DNA from: Methanobacterium sp. UBA176
GTDB taxonomy: Archaea > Methanobacteriota > Methanobacteria > Methanobacteriales > Methanobacteriaceae
Reading direction: 5' to 3'
NCBI GenBank assembly: GCA_002505765.1
Contig: DAVZ01000030.1
Location: forward strand, 1-39,063
Length of the DNA: 39,063 bases
Part shown: piece after piece, positions 17,774 to 26,820 of the stretch
How the letters are laid out: each line of letters begins with the position of its first letter
Numbering within the stretch: position 1 is the stretch's first letter
Made by a program: the position numbers and the translations under genes
The notes under the pieces: generated by a model
What the model saw: only the letters and a program-made list of their open reading frames with translations
What the model was told of the DNA's origin: nothing
Database searches by the model: none

Positions 17774-18511
17774 TCAGCAACCCTCACCATCAACAGCCTC
17801 AACAAAGACGTTTGATGCTATATCATGTCCCAGTGCAAGTTTTGAACCTCTTACTGCCACTTCTACAGGTCCACATAGCGGGGCAACTTTCAGCACGCTT
17901 ATAATAGCTCCAATTGTTATGCCCATGTCTAAAAGCCTTCGAATAACCTTATAGTCTCCCCGTATAAAACTGACCTTACCCTTATTATGTTCTTTAAGGT
18001 CAACTATTGAAACAAGATTTTGGTTACGTTTCCCCACTTCTTCCAGGTCCTCTTCTTTCTGCATTAAACACTCTTCACAGCTTGTAAACTTTAAATCACA
18101 TTCAGGAATCACGTTATCACCTGGACATTTACTGGGTAGTTCAAGAAGATGGCAGAGTGCTCTTTCTGCATCATCGGAAAGGGTATGTTCCATTTCGCAT
18201 GCTTGCTGGTGAATTTTATCCTTTTTAATTTTCAAAACATCACATAAGAATCTTTCCAGTAATCTATGTTTCCTGGTAATTTTTTTTGCAACTTTTATAC
18301 CATTATCTGTTAATACTGCACCTTTGTAAGGAGAATATTCTACATAACCTATTTCTGCCAGTTTTTTAAGCATTTGAGTAACACTTGCCGGCGATATTTT
18401 TAAACTTTCTGATATCCTGGATGTGCTAACCCTTTGCCCCTGTGTGCTGAGCTTGTAAAGGATTTCAAGGTATTCCTCAATATTTTCGCTAAGTGTTAAA
18501 CCATCTCTCAT
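17774..18511 (-). CDS. DtxR-family iron regulator with FeoA-like domain
   Basis: 245 residues from ATG 18511, 5 bases after AGGTGA; an in-frame GTG at 18520 lies inside that ribosome site. The N-terminal winged helix is ENIEEYLEILYKLSTQG to KKLAEIGYVEYSPYKGAVLT (about 8-60), followed by the dimerisation and metal helices (RKHRLLERFLCDVL, QACEMEHTLSDDAERAL). A cysteine-rich insert holds CDLKFTSCEECLM. The C terminus is an SH3-like FeoA domain (KVSFIRGDYKVIRRLLDMGI, then VAVRGSKLALGHDIA). Such proteins repress iron genes when loaded with Fe(II) or Mn(II). A palindrome resembling DtxR-class operators sits in its divergent promoter region. Confidence 0.92.
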   Translation of the reverse strand: MRDGLTLSENIEEYLEILYKLSTQGQRVSTSRISESLKISPASVTQMLKKLAEIGYVEYSPYKGAVLTDNGIKVAKKITRKHRLLERFLCDVLKIKKDKIHQQACEMEHTLSDDAERALCHLLELPSKCPGDNVIPECDLKFTSCEECLMQKEEDLEEVGKRNQNLVSIVDLKEHNKGKVSFIRGDYKVIRRLLDMGITIGAIISVLKVAPLCGPVEVAVRGSKLALGHDIASNVFVEAVDGEGC

Positions 18512-18563
18512 TAGATTCACCTAAATTTTATATAGTTATAGTTATTGGGAGGTGCATATAAAC

Positions 18564-18579
18564 TTTGGGCATGCCTAAA
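18564..18579. promoter_or_regulatory. DtxR-like operator palindrome in divergent promoter
   Basis: TTTGGGCATGCCTAAA is a 16-base inverted repeat, with 7 of 8 positions paired and the other a G-T. It resembles the TTAGGnnnnCCTAA core of DtxR/IdeR boxes. Just left of it, GTGCATATAAAC (about 18552-18563) can serve as a TATA box in both directions (TTTATATG on the minus strand). The palindrome thus lies next to the start site of the plus-strand unit and at the upstream factor B position of the regulator gene, a good place for iron-dependent repression of both. Confidence 0.6.
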
Positions 18580-18653
18580 AATTTTTATTTTTAGAAAATC
18601 ATATAAGGAGGAGTGAGAATAGTTCTAAATGATTAAGCTTAGGAAGAAATAAA

Positions 18654-19118
18654 ATGGCTAAATATACTATAGGCGAATCTATAATCATCAGTGTTATAAT
18701 AGGAACAATCCTTTTATATCTGCTGGGGATGAGTGGTATATTTTCTCTGATTGTTATGGGCTTTGTGGCCACTTATCTTACAGTTGAGAGTCAGAGAAGT
18801 TATAAAGTAGGAGGTATTGCTGGAGGATTTCTGGGCATTATACTCTTTGTATTCAGTTTTCTAACACCTCCCGATCTGCCCTATGAACTTGGTTTCAACG
18901 CCAGTTTTGCAATTGGCGGTATTTTAACTCTTGCTCTTGGATTAATAGTTTCACTGTCTATTTGCTATATATTTGGCTCTCTTGGAGGATTAATTGCAAT
19001 GAAAATCCTTAAAAAAAGAGTTAAAACCACGAAATATAAAAAACCCTTTAAGCAAAGAAGATTTAAAAATAATAAACCAAAAAAAGTTAGAAATAGCCTT
19101 CAAAGGACTTATAAATAA
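18654..19118 (+). CDS. Small membrane protein, DUF5518-like
   Basis: 154 residues. About four hydrophobic segments lie at 10-28, 29-45, 55-73 and 84-118, rich in glycine (GGIAGGFLGIILFVFSF), followed by a strongly basic tail (KKRVKTTKYKKPFKQRRF). The plan resembles archaeal DUF5518 membrane proteins, but I cannot confirm membership. AGGAAG precedes the ATG. It is the first gene after the DtxR-like operator and is followed after 19 bases by the oxidoreductase gene, so the pair is probably one operon. Function is unknown. Confidence 0.65.
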   Translation: MAKYTIGESIIISVIIGTILLYLLGMSGIFSLIVMGFVATYLTVESQRSYKVGGIAGGFLGIILFVFSFLTPPDLPYELGFNASFAIGGILTLALGLIVSLSICYIFGSLGGLIAMKILKKRVKTTKYKKPFKQRRFKNNKPKKVRNSLQRTYK

Positions 19119-19137
19119 TTATTATTTAGGAAAAGAT

Positions 19138-20352
19138 ATGAAAAAAAAAGATGTAATTGTTGTGGGATCTGGAGCTGGTGGAGCAACTGTTGCAAAGGAG
19201 CTGGCTAAATCAGGATTTAAGGTTACAGTTCTGGAAAAAGGGCCAACTGTAAAAATGAAAAAGGCTCATGAACATTACGAAATAATAAATACAGGAGTAG
19301 AAATTTCACAGACAGTTTGCATTGGCGGAACCAGTGCAGTTACTATAGGTAATGCAGTTCGAACCTGTGAAAAATACTTAAAAAAGATAGGAATAAATCT
19401 TGAAGAGGAATTTAAAGAAATAGAGAATGAATTAAGCGTTCAAACACTTCCAGATTCTCATTTTGGAAAAGGAACCACGATGCTCATGGATGCGGCAGAA
19501 TCTCTTGGATTCCATATGGAAAAAATGCCCAAATTCATAAATCCAGAGAAGTGTGAACCCTGTGGTAAATGTGCATTTGGATGTTCTAAAAATGCTAAAT
19601 GGACAACTGAAGTATTTATAGAGGAAGCAAAACAATATGGAACTATTGTTATTGATAACACTCCAGTTACTCACATTTTAATAGAAAATAGTAAAGTAAC
19701 AGGGGTGAAATGCCATAATAAAATTTTTAGATCGGATATTGTCATTCTGTCTGCTGGAGCCATCCAAACTCCCCGATTACTTCAAAAAATCGGAATAAGA
19801 GCTGGAAAAAATCTGTTTGTTGATACATTTGTTACTGTTGGAGGTATAATTAAAAAAATAAAATTTAACAAGGAATTAATGATGAATTCTGTCATTAAGC
19901 TGGATAATATAGTTATAGCCCCTCATTTTTCAGGTCTTCTTGTAGAAAAACTTAAGGACTTTAAAGCTCGTAAAAAAGACATAATTGGATTGATGGTTAA
20001 AATAGCAGACGAGTCAACAGGTGAAGTTACTCCAGATGAGGTAATAAAATTCAACACCGCAAATGATGTTGAGCTTTTAGCAAAGGGTTCTGCCATTGCT
20101 GGAGCAATTTTGACGCATGCAGGCGTTGAACCAAAAACTCTTGTTTCTACATATGCAAGAGGTGCCCATCCAGGAGGTACTGCTGCAATTGGAGATGTAG
20201 TAGATAAAAATCTGGAAACCGAGATCAAAGGACTTTACGTTGCTGATGCAAGTATTTTTCCTGAAGCTCCCGGAGCTCCACCGGTTCTTACAATCCTTGC
20301 ACTTGCTAAAAGGCTTGGAAAACATATATCCAGTGAATATGAAAACTCATGA
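19138..20352 (+). CDS. GMC-type FAD-dependent oxidoreductase with cysteine motif
   Basis: 404 residues. The FAD Rossmann motif is VVGSGAGGATVAKELAKSG (8-26), and VTVLEKG carries the ribose-binding Glu. The C terminus has HPGGTAAIGDVVDKNL and GLYVADASIFPEAPGAPPVL, the GMC C-terminal signature. A cysteine group CEPCGKCAFGC (139-149) is typical of archaeal members and might hold an Fe-S cluster. It should oxidise an alcohol or similar group; the substrate is unknown. AGGAAAAG lies before the ATG. Position after a possible iron-regulated promoter suggests iron-responsive expression, which is inference. Confidence 0.85.
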   Translation: MKKKDVIVVGSGAGGATVAKELAKSGFKVTVLEKGPTVKMKKAHEHYEIINTGVEISQTVCIGGTSAVTIGNAVRTCEKYLKKIGINLEEEFKEIENELSVQTLPDSHFGKGTTMLMDAAESLGFHMEKMPKFINPEKCEPCGKCAFGCSKNAKWTTEVFIEEAKQYGTIVIDNTPVTHILIENSKVTGVKCHNKIFRSDIVILSAGAIQTPRLLQKIGIRAGKNLFVDTFVTVGGIIKKIKFNKELMMNSVIKLDNIVIAPHFSGLLVEKLKDFKARKKDIIGLMVKIADESTGEVTPDEVIKFNTANDVELLAKGSAIAGAILTHAGVEPKTLVSTYARGAHPGGTAAIGDVVDKNLETEIKGLYVADASIFPEAPGAPPVLTILALAKRLGKHISSEYENS

Positions 20353-20421
20353 AATAATCTTTTGAAGATAATTAAATTGTTTATCAAAATTTATAGCTAA
20401 ATTACAGCTTGTAGGTAAATA

Positions 20422-20800
20422 ATGCCACTGGTTAAAACAGATTCGAAAAGAAAATCTAAAGAGCATAAAAAGGTCATTTTTAACGGTGTTCACGAAGCTC
20501 TGGTGGAATTAATTAAAATCCTTGATTACGATAGATTCCAAATAATATATGAGCATGGTGAGGACAATTTTAATATCCATCAGAAAAAAACAGATTAAGT
20601 GACCATGATCTAATATCAATTTTAAGGGAAGGACTAATAAGGCTAAAAAGTTCTTCATCCGACTATAATAAACAATTTAGCTAAAAATCCGGGTGTAAAT
20701 AAAGATGATATAACAATAGTTTAACTGGAGCCCGCTTTAGAAAAATTGGTGTGTTAGAGATGAAAACACAGCAAATGAAGTTGATCTTAAAATTCAACAT
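20422..20800 (+). pseudogene. Tautomerase (Tautomerase_2-type) pseudogene
   Basis: ATG 20422 with AGGT upstream opens 58 codons, MPLVKTDSKRKSKEHKKVIF then NGVHEALVEL and DRFQIIYEHGEDNF, and stops at 20596. This is the N-terminal half of the 4-oxalocrotonate tautomerase-like family, with the catalytic Pro after Met and the GVHEALVE and DRFQII motifs. The missing half is readable downstream in shifting frames: SILREG, KNPGVNKDDITIV, LEPALE and NEVDL, matching the usual REGR, PGV, LEPPLENW and SEVDLGF blocks, with in-frame stops between. The original protein was about 125 residues. The first 58 codons could still be translated but would lack half the fold. Confidence 0.85.
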
Positions 20801-20974
20801 AAAAGTTTAGTTTTTTCTAAAAAATACGCCTTTAAAAATGTAATGGGAATAAAAAAAGATTTGAATATGAAGTCAGTGCTTTTGTGGTTAATATCGTTTT
20901 ATCCTCCCTAACCATTTATGGAAATTATGGATATTAATAGATGATAACGCTGCGATAACTATTAAGATAATGAT

Positions 20975-21367
20975 TTAAGCCCTCATATCCATAATACGGT
21001 CATGGAAATCTAAATTTTTCCATTTTATTCCCAACATCTCAGCCTGCTGAAGGAGTGCATCCATTGCATTTTCGTTTCCTTTAACCAGTATTATTTCTTC
21101 GCCTGCTTCCCTGTATTCTGCAAAGGCAATTGTATTATAGAAAATTTCCTTTTTGATTTCGTTGCTTATGTTATTTAGAAGCACTTTCCCAACGTTCAGA
21201 CTTGGATCCCCTTCTTTAAGGTATTTTATTTCCACAGACACTTTTCTTTTTAGGCTGAACAGCCTGTTTAAAAACATCTGCTCTTCTTCGCTGCTATCTA
21301 CTTCTTTACTCCTTAAGAGATTTATAAATATGTCTAACAACTCAGGTAGACAGTTTTCATTTTCCAT
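20975..21367 (-). CDS. Unknown cytoplasmic protein
   Basis: 130 residues, no membrane segment. The sequence begins with helices (PELLDIFINLLRSKEVDSSE, EEQMFLNRLFSLKRK), then a short strand (VSVEIKYL), then helices and the strand EEIILVKGNENAM, ending LDFHDRIMDMRA. GGCGGTGA precedes the ATG. It stands between the two pseudogenes at 20422 and 21821 and has no colinear partner. I recognise no family; reading frame and ribosome site support a real gene. Confidence 0.65.
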   Translation of the reverse strand: MENENCLPELLDIFINLLRSKEVDSSEEEQMFLNRLFSLKRKVSVEIKYLKEGDPSLNVGKVLLNNISNEIKKEIFYNTIAFAEYREAGEEIILVKGNENAMDALLQQAEMLGIKWKNLDFHDRIMDMRA

Positions 21368-21820
21368 TTCACCGCCTCTTCAATTTTCAATTATTATTCG
21401 ATGTTGCTTGGTTTTTATTACCTAAAACCTTGAAACATCTGTTATTGAATTGATATAACACATATTTAAACGTATCATTTTTTTTTAAAAATAAAGGAAT
21501 TAGAGAGATAATTTTGAAAATATACGATTACAAAAAATTTTAAATTAATCCATTTATCAAAATAATCTTTTATAACAATAATGAACCTAATTAAATCTAT
21601 TAATACAAATTTAAAGCTATTATATTTCAAAAAAAAATTTTAATTATTTATAATGTTTAATTTCAAAGAAAAGAAAGTAAATACTATCTTTATTTAATAC
21701 AAAATAATAATATGCATTAAAATCGCCAGATAGCATTTATTTTGAATTTTTATATTTATTTAAGGCATGTAAAATATTAACAACCTTTATAATTGGTTGA
21801 AAACACTTTACTGATATGCC
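21368..21820. other. AT-rich intergenic stretch
   Basis: About 450 bases of A/T-rich DNA upstream of the unknown gene at 20975-21367 and downstream of the dead transporter gene. I see no gene, structured RNA or repeat, only possible TATA-like runs. Confidence 0.35.
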
Positions 21821-22356
21821 CTATACCTGCAGAACTCTTCTATCATACACCTCATTGATCACATCTGTAAGTTCAACATATATTGTGCTTCCCCTGGTAA
21901 ATATTCCTTCATATCCCACTATTATAGTTATAGTTTTGATACCTGTGATAATCCCCTGAAGCTTGGGGGAATAACAATATAGCCAGGGCTAAGAATGATT
22001 ATTAAGTGTTGTAATAAGCATTGAGTGTAAAAACATTTTCACATGAATAAATAGGCTGCTATTGAAGCCGGATCAGTGGTCATTTAAAAACTGAAATATT
22101 GTTGGTAATTACTGGTAGTACGAAAGACACGATAAATCTATATGAATGAACGCAGTTTGCAAAAAATGTAACTTTTTTTTATATTCAACGATGCTGCATT
22201 ACCTGGGCTGTTCCACAATAGAATATTCCTATAGCCAGTATCCTGTTTAATTCATAAAAAAAAACCCGTATTATAAAATTTAAAATGACTTCGACTGTTA
22301 AAAGCAATAAGTCCTAAAGGTGATGGATTTACCATTATATTAATTATTTCTTTCAT
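21821..22356 (-). pseudogene. satP: Acetate/succinate transporter (GPR1/FUN34/YaaH) pseudogene
   Basis: Starting at ATG 22356 the reading gives MKEIINIMVNPSPLGLIAF, the family NPAPLGL signature, then NTG, ELNRILAIGIFYCGTAQVMQ. After frame changes it goes on with FVLPVITNNISVF, TDPASIAAYLFM and, at the end, GYEGIFTRGSTIYVEL plus DVINEVYDRRVL before TAG 21823-21821. These are the ordered landmarks of the six-helix YaaH/SatP acetate channel of about 190-200 residues. Several frameshifts, stops and a small loss in the middle make it non-functional. It lies downstream of the acs-usp-symporter operon on the same strand, so a second acetate uptake system has probably been lost. Confidence 0.88.
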
Positions 22357-22587
22357 CTACTGTAAAATAAAAAGATTAAACTAAAAATATCAACATTGAT
22401 ATAGAGTTGATTTTAAGGTTTATTACTATCAATCCTAATGCATTTAAATTGTTAAGAATTTTAAAAAAAAATGGTTATAAAATAGTCAAAGAGCTACTTT
22501 CATCTAACTAAACCTTTTTATCAGGTTTAATCATCAAGTATCTCTACAACCATTTCTAAACTAAATCTGAATTTATGGTAATTATAC

Positions 22588-24036
22588 CTATATCTCGTCA
22601 GAAGGTGTGTGCACTTTACGCATGAATTCATCTGTATCTGGAGGTATCTGACCATCTAACCTGGATACAATATATATGGTTATGAAAGCTAGTGGTACTG
22701 TTATTATCGCCGGATTTGACAGATTATGGAGTCCAAGAAGGTTAGTAGCAATTATTGCTGTGGATGATATCATACCAATTATAAGTCCAACAAGAGCACC
22801 TTTTTCAGTGGTTCCTCTCCACCAGGTACCCATAATAAGCACTGGGAAGAATGTACTCGCAGCTATAGAAAATGCTAATCCAACAAGGAACGCTACATTG
22901 AATCCTTTAAATATTATCCCTGTTAATATCGAGAACAAACCTACCATTGCAGCCGATATTTTTGCAACCAGGATCTGTTTTTCCTCTGAAGCCTGTGGAT
23001 TAACAAGATTTGTGTAGAAATCATGGGCTATGGCACCGGTGGTAGCAATGATCAATCCCACAACAGTTGAAAGAATTGCTGCAAATGCACCTGCAATTAC
23101 GATTCCCAGTAATGGTTCACCTGCCAGATATTCTGCCAAAAGAGGAAGAGCTGTATTTATGCCCCCTGCATCACCTAAGAATATTCTAGCCCCAAAACCG
23201 GCAATTGGTGCCATCAAGTAGAAGGTCCCAATTATAAGTAATGTGCCAACGGTGGTCCACCTTGCAGCTTTACCTGATGGATTGGTATAATATCGTATCA
23301 ATACGTGGGGGAGACCCGCTGTACCAAGGACCAGTCCGAGTATCAGCGAAAAACTGTTTTGGAAGTTTAGCCAGTTACCAGGGTTTTCATAAATTCCCAC
23401 CTGGCCAAGTAAATTATTGTAACTGAATCCAAATACTCGAAGTGTAAGTGCTATAATGACAAACATAGCTGTCCATAGAATCACACACTGAATAATCTGG
23501 TTATATGTAGTAGCCCTCATACCACCAACTACCACATAAATCGTCATTAGAAGACCTGCAATTATAACTGCCGTTGTATAATCCCAGCCTAATAGAACAA
23601 CAAGAATATCTCCTACGCCAACCATCTGTGGAACTATGTAAAATACCGATATCAAAATTGTACCTATAAGCGCAGCGAGTCTCATTTTTTTCGAATGAAA
23701 CCTACCTGATACAAAATCAGCTACAGTGTACGCTCCAAACCGTCGTATAGGACTTGCGAGGAAGAGTAATAGCAATACCCAGCCACCAAAGAAGCCTACA
23801 GAATACCAGATACCATCATATCCATAAAGCCAAACCAGTCCAGCTATACCCAAAAAGGTTGCAGCACTCATATAATCTCCAGATAATGCAAATGCATTTT
23901 GAACTGCACTAATACCCCTTCCAGCTACATAAAAGTCTGCGGTTGTTCTGGTAAATCTTCTTGAGAATATGGTGACACCTATACTAATGAACACTATCAG
24001 TAGGACAAGAGCTATAGCTACAGGATTATCTGTCAT
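22588..24036 (-). CDS. actP: Sodium/acetate-type solute symporter (ActP-like)
   Basis: 482 residues with about 13 hydrophobic segments and the sodium:solute symporter plan: DFYVAGRGISAVQNAFALSG, then GDYMSAATFLGIAGL near 53, GLPHVLIRYYTNPSGKAAR near 245 and AAILSTVVGLIIATTGAIAHD near 310. The GDYMSAA and GLPHVL...Y motifs are those of ActP acetate permeases. Acetate as substrate is strongly supported by acs in the same operon. GGGAGGAAG lies before the ATG inside the previous gene, and the two genes overlap by 11 bases. Confidence 0.9.
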   Translation of the reverse strand: MTDNPVAIALVLLIVFISIGVTIFSRRFTRTTADFYVAGRGISAVQNAFALSGDYMSAATFLGIAGLVWLYGYDGIWYSVGFFGGWVLLLLFLASPIRRFGAYTVADFVSGRFHSKKMRLAALIGTILISVFYIVPQMVGVGDILVVLLGWDYTTAVIIAGLLMTIYVVVGGMRATTYNQIIQCVILWTAMFVIIALTLRVFGFSYNNLLGQVGIYENPGNWLNFQNSFSLILGLVLGTAGLPHVLIRYYTNPSGKAARWTTVGTLLIIGTFYLMAPIAGFGARIFLGDAGGINTALPLLAEYLAGEPLLGIVIAGAFAAILSTVVGLIIATTGAIAHDFYTNLVNPQASEEKQILVAKISAAMVGLFSILTGIIFKGFNVAFLVGLAFSIAASTFFPVLIMGTWWRGTTEKGALVGLIIGMISSTAIIATNLLGLHNLSNPAIITVPLAFITIYIVSRLDGQIPPDTDEFMRKVHTPSDEI

Positions 24037-24301
24037 TATATTCTTCCTCCCTTTTATCAGTTTTTAAGGTGTAATACAAAGGTATTATCCAGCCTATTAT
24101 AAATATAAGAATGGCTGTGTAGATGTATGTCACTGTAAAATTTCCATAAACATCGGTTAACATGAAATTTTTAGCAAACTCGTTCAATATAGGGATCATT
24201 AATACCATTATAAGGAAAATAATTCCTAATGAAACGCTTAATTTGAAATTAGTTGCAATTAATTCACCAGTATCTATATCCATATCTTTTTTATTTTTCA
24301 T
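24026..24301 (-). CDS. Small symporter-associated membrane protein (DUF485/YjcH-like)
   Basis: 91 residues with two membrane helices (SVSLGIIFLIMVLMIPILNE, YIYTAILIFIIGWIIPLYYT) and a charged tail. This is the pattern of the DUF485 (YjcH) protein that accompanies ActP-type permeases. AGGTGAGATC precedes the ATG. Its end overlaps the start of the symporter gene by 11 bases, implying coupled translation in fixed ratio. It is probably a subunit or assembly factor of the permease. Confidence 0.82.
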   Translation of the reverse strand: MKNKKDMDIDTGELIATNFKLSVSLGIIFLIMVLMIPILNEFAKNFMLTDVYGNFTVTYIYTAILIFIIGWIIPLYYTLKTDKREEEYNDR

Positions 24302-24315
24302 GATCTCACCTTAAA

Positions 24316-24798
24316 TTACTTTATTACCATTACAGGAACATGTGCAGCTTTCACAACCATTTCAGCGACGCTTCCGATTGCTATTCTTTTTAGACCAGTT
24401 CTTCCGGTTGTTCCAATCACTATTAAATCTACTTTTTCCTCCTCGGCAGTGCATATAATTTCTTTAGGTGCACTCCCTTGTTTTAATACAGGTTTTACAT
24501 CGATTCCATTCTTCTTACCATACCATTGTGCAACTTGAAGTCCAGATGCTGAATGTTTCACTCCTTCAAATAGCTCCTCTTCATATTTCTCTTCTAGCAG
24601 CAGAGCGAATTGTTCATCAACATATACGGCTATTAAATCAGCTTTTAAAATTTTCGCAAGCCCAACTGCATATATTGTTGCTTCAATGGAGGGTGAGGAG
24701 CCATCTGTAGCTAACAAAATTTTCTTCACATCTAAATCTATTTTTTTTGTATCTTCTTCAGACATTTCCTCTGCTTTTTTGTCTATTGTAGATTTCAT
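24316..24798 (-). CDS. Universal stress protein (UspA family)
   Basis: 160 residues. After a polar N-terminal leader of about 24 residues the Usp fold runs from KILLATDGSSPSIEATIYAV to the end. The ATP-binding motif GxxGx9GS is present as GTTGRTGLKRIAIGS near 132-146, so it is probably an ATP-binding member. GGTGA lies before the ATG. Placement between acs and the symporter genes suggests a role tied to acetate metabolism or energy state, but the mechanism is unknown. Confidence 0.93.
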   Translation of the reverse strand: MKSTIDKKAEEMSEEDTKKIDLDVKKILLATDGSSPSIEATIYAVGLAKILKADLIAVYVDEQFALLLEEKYEEELFEGVKHSASGLQVAQWYGKKNGIDVKPVLKQGSAPKEIICTAEEEKVDLIVIGTTGRTGLKRIAIGSVAEMVVKAAHVPVMVIK

Positions 24799-24859
24799 CT
24801 ATCTTCACCATTAGTTATCTATACATAGTTCGCTCAAAATCTCAACCTAACTTTTTTGA

Positions 24860-26764
24860 TCACTCTTCAAGTGTAGATGTGTCTCCTAAATCTTCTCCTA
24901 ATTCTCTTGCTCTCAGCACCCTCCTCATTATTTTTCCACTTCTTGTTTTTGGAAGAGAATCAACCTGTTTAATTGCTCCTAAAACAGCTACAGGCCCTAA
25001 TTCATGCCTTACATGCTTTTTAAGCTCTTCAATTAATTTTGTATCAAGATTGTAACCTTCTCTTAGAATTAAGAAGGCTTTAATGACTTCACCCTTAATT
25101 GGATCTGATTTACCAATTACAGCTGCTTCTGCAACTGCTGGGTGACTCACAAACGCTGATTCAACCTCAGATGTTCCGATTCTGTGTCCGGCTATTTTTA
25201 AGACATCGTCTGATCGTCCCTGAATCCAGAAGTAGCCATCTTCATCCTTTCTGGCTATGTCTCCGGCTGCATAAACGCATCCTGGTATTTCTTTCCAGTA
25301 GGTGTTGATGTATCTATCCTCATCTTTGTACAGAGTTCTTAGCATGGACGGCCACGGATTTTTAATCACTAGATGTCCTCCTTTTCCAAGAGGGACAGGT
25401 TTTCCATCTCTATCAACAACATCTGCTTCTATACCCGGTAGTGATCTTGTAGCTGAACCAGGTTTAAGTGGAGTGACAGGCAATGGTGAGATCATGTACG
25501 ATCCAGTTTCTGTTTGCCACCAGGTGTCCATTATGGGGCATTGCTCTCTTCCAATGTTTTTATGGTACCAGATCCATGCCTCTGGATTTATTGGTTCTCC
25601 AACGGTTCCAAGGATTTTAAGTGACGAAAGGTTGTACTTTTTTGGATATTTTTTTCCATATCTCATAAGATGTCTTATGGCTGTCGGTGCAGTATAGAAC
25701 TTGGTTACTCCATACTTTTCCACTATATTCCACCATGCACCAGGATCTGGATAATCAGGAGCACCTTCATAAACCAGAGTGGTTGAACCTAATAACAGTG
25801 GTCCGTAGATAACATAGCTATGGCCTGTAATCCAGCCAACGTCTGCAGTGCACCACCAGAGATCTCCATCGTGAATGTTAAAAACATTCCTGAGGGTTGT
25901 TGCAACACCTACCATGTATCCGGCAGTTGTATGTACAACTCCCTTTGGTTTTCCAGTACTTCCAGAGGTATATAACAGAAACAGGGTATCTTCAGCATCC
26001 ATTTCTTCTGCTTCAAATTCAGCTGGTTCTCCCTCCATGAGTGTGTCAAAGAAAACCTCTTTTCCACTTAAATCAGAAGTTTGGATGGATGTTCCAGTGT
26101 GTTTTACCACAATTACAGTTTCAACTGATGAACATTGTAACATTGCCTCGTCAGCAACATTTTTTAGGTCTATTACTTTACCTCTCCTATAGGTTCCATC
26201 AGATGTTATTAAGATTTTAGCTTCTGCATCATTCACCCTTTCTACAAGTGCCATTACACTTAATCCTGAGTAAACTACAGAGTGTATTGCTCCTAATTTT
26301 GTACATGCCAGTAACGAAATAATGAGTTCAGGACACATAGGAAGATATACAGAAACCTTATCTCCTTTTTTGACTCCTAAATTCTTAAGAGCGTTTGCAA
26401 ATTTATTTACTTTTCTGTACAACTCATAATAAGTCAGTTTTTCTTCTTCTCCTCTTTCATTAACGTATAAAATTGCCACCTGGTTTCGCTTATCTGTTTC
26501 AATCCATCTATCAACAGCATTGTATGCTAAATTAATCTTACCTCCAACGTACCATTTAAAGAATGGTTTATTGCTGTCATCAAGTGTTTTTTCTGGTTTT
26601 TTAAACCATGTAAACTGCTCGGCTTTATCGGCCCAGTAATTTACATAATCTTTTCCTTTTTCTATTTCTTCTTCCCAATCCTTTATAATAGCTTTTCCAA
26701 GTATTATTTCATTTGGTTTGAAAATCCTCTTTTCTTTAAGCAGGACATCCGTGTCATCTACCAT
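24860..26764 (-). CDS. acs: Acetyl-CoA synthetase (AMP-forming)
   Basis: 634 residues, the full family length. The adenylation P-loop is YTSGSTGKPKGVVHTTAGYM near 265, followed by WWCTADVGWITGHSYVIYGP, DTWWQTETGSYM and the late hinge and lysine motif SLPKTRSGKIMRR, where the lysine is the residue regulated by acetylation in other organisms. It makes acetyl-CoA from acetate, ATP and CoA in the cytoplasm. GGCGGGAG precedes the ATG. It is first in the operon acs-usp-small subunit-symporter. Two CAATTAATTG palindromes lie in its leader. Confidence 0.97.
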   Translation of the reverse strand: MVDDTDVLLKEKRIFKPNEIILGKAIIKDWEEEIEKGKDYVNYWADKAEQFTWFKKPEKTLDDSNKPFFKWYVGGKINLAYNAVDRWIETDKRNQVAILYVNERGEEEKLTYYELYRKVNKFANALKNLGVKKGDKVSVYLPMCPELIISLLACTKLGAIHSVVYSGLSVMALVERVNDAEAKILITSDGTYRRGKVIDLKNVADEAMLQCSSVETVIVVKHTGTSIQTSDLSGKEVFFDTLMEGEPAEFEAEEMDAEDTLFLLYTSGSTGKPKGVVHTTAGYMVGVATTLRNVFNIHDGDLWWCTADVGWITGHSYVIYGPLLLGSTTLVYEGAPDYPDPGAWWNIVEKYGVTKFYTAPTAIRHLMRYGKKYPKKYNLSSLKILGTVGEPINPEAWIWYHKNIGREQCPIMDTWWQTETGSYMISPLPVTPLKPGSATRSLPGIEADVVDRDGKPVPLGKGGHLVIKNPWPSMLRTLYKDEDRYINTYWKEIPGCVYAAGDIARKDEDGYFWIQGRSDDVLKIAGHRIGTSEVESAFVSHPAVAEAAVIGKSDPIKGEVIKAFLILREGYNLDTKLIEELKKHVRHELGPVAVLGAIKQVDSLPKTRSGKIMRRVLRARELGEDLGDTSTLEE

Positions 26765-26793
26765 TTTTCTCCCGCCATTTTAGTTTTTTTTTC

Positions 26794-26820
26794 CAATTAA
26801 TTGCTTTTTTCAATTAATTG
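26794..26820. promoter_or_regulatory. Tandem palindromes in the acs leader
   Basis: CAATTAATTG occurs at 26794-26803 and again at 26811-26820, 17 bases centre to centre, each followed by CT on the plus strand. On the minus strand a TATA box (about 26852-26842) would place the transcript start near 26820, so the repeats cover the start site and leader. That is a good place for a repressor of the acetate operon. A further 10-base palindrome, TGATTAATCA, lies upstream at 26878-26887. Confidence 0.5.

Noticed and set aside
21950..21967. CCCC...GGGG hairpin as a terminator
   Set aside because: Only 4-5 pairs form, and it falls inside the reading of the satP pseudogene.
22357..22587. Gene between the symporter and the satP pseudogene
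   Set aside because: About 230 AT-rich bases with stops in all frames; nothing supported.
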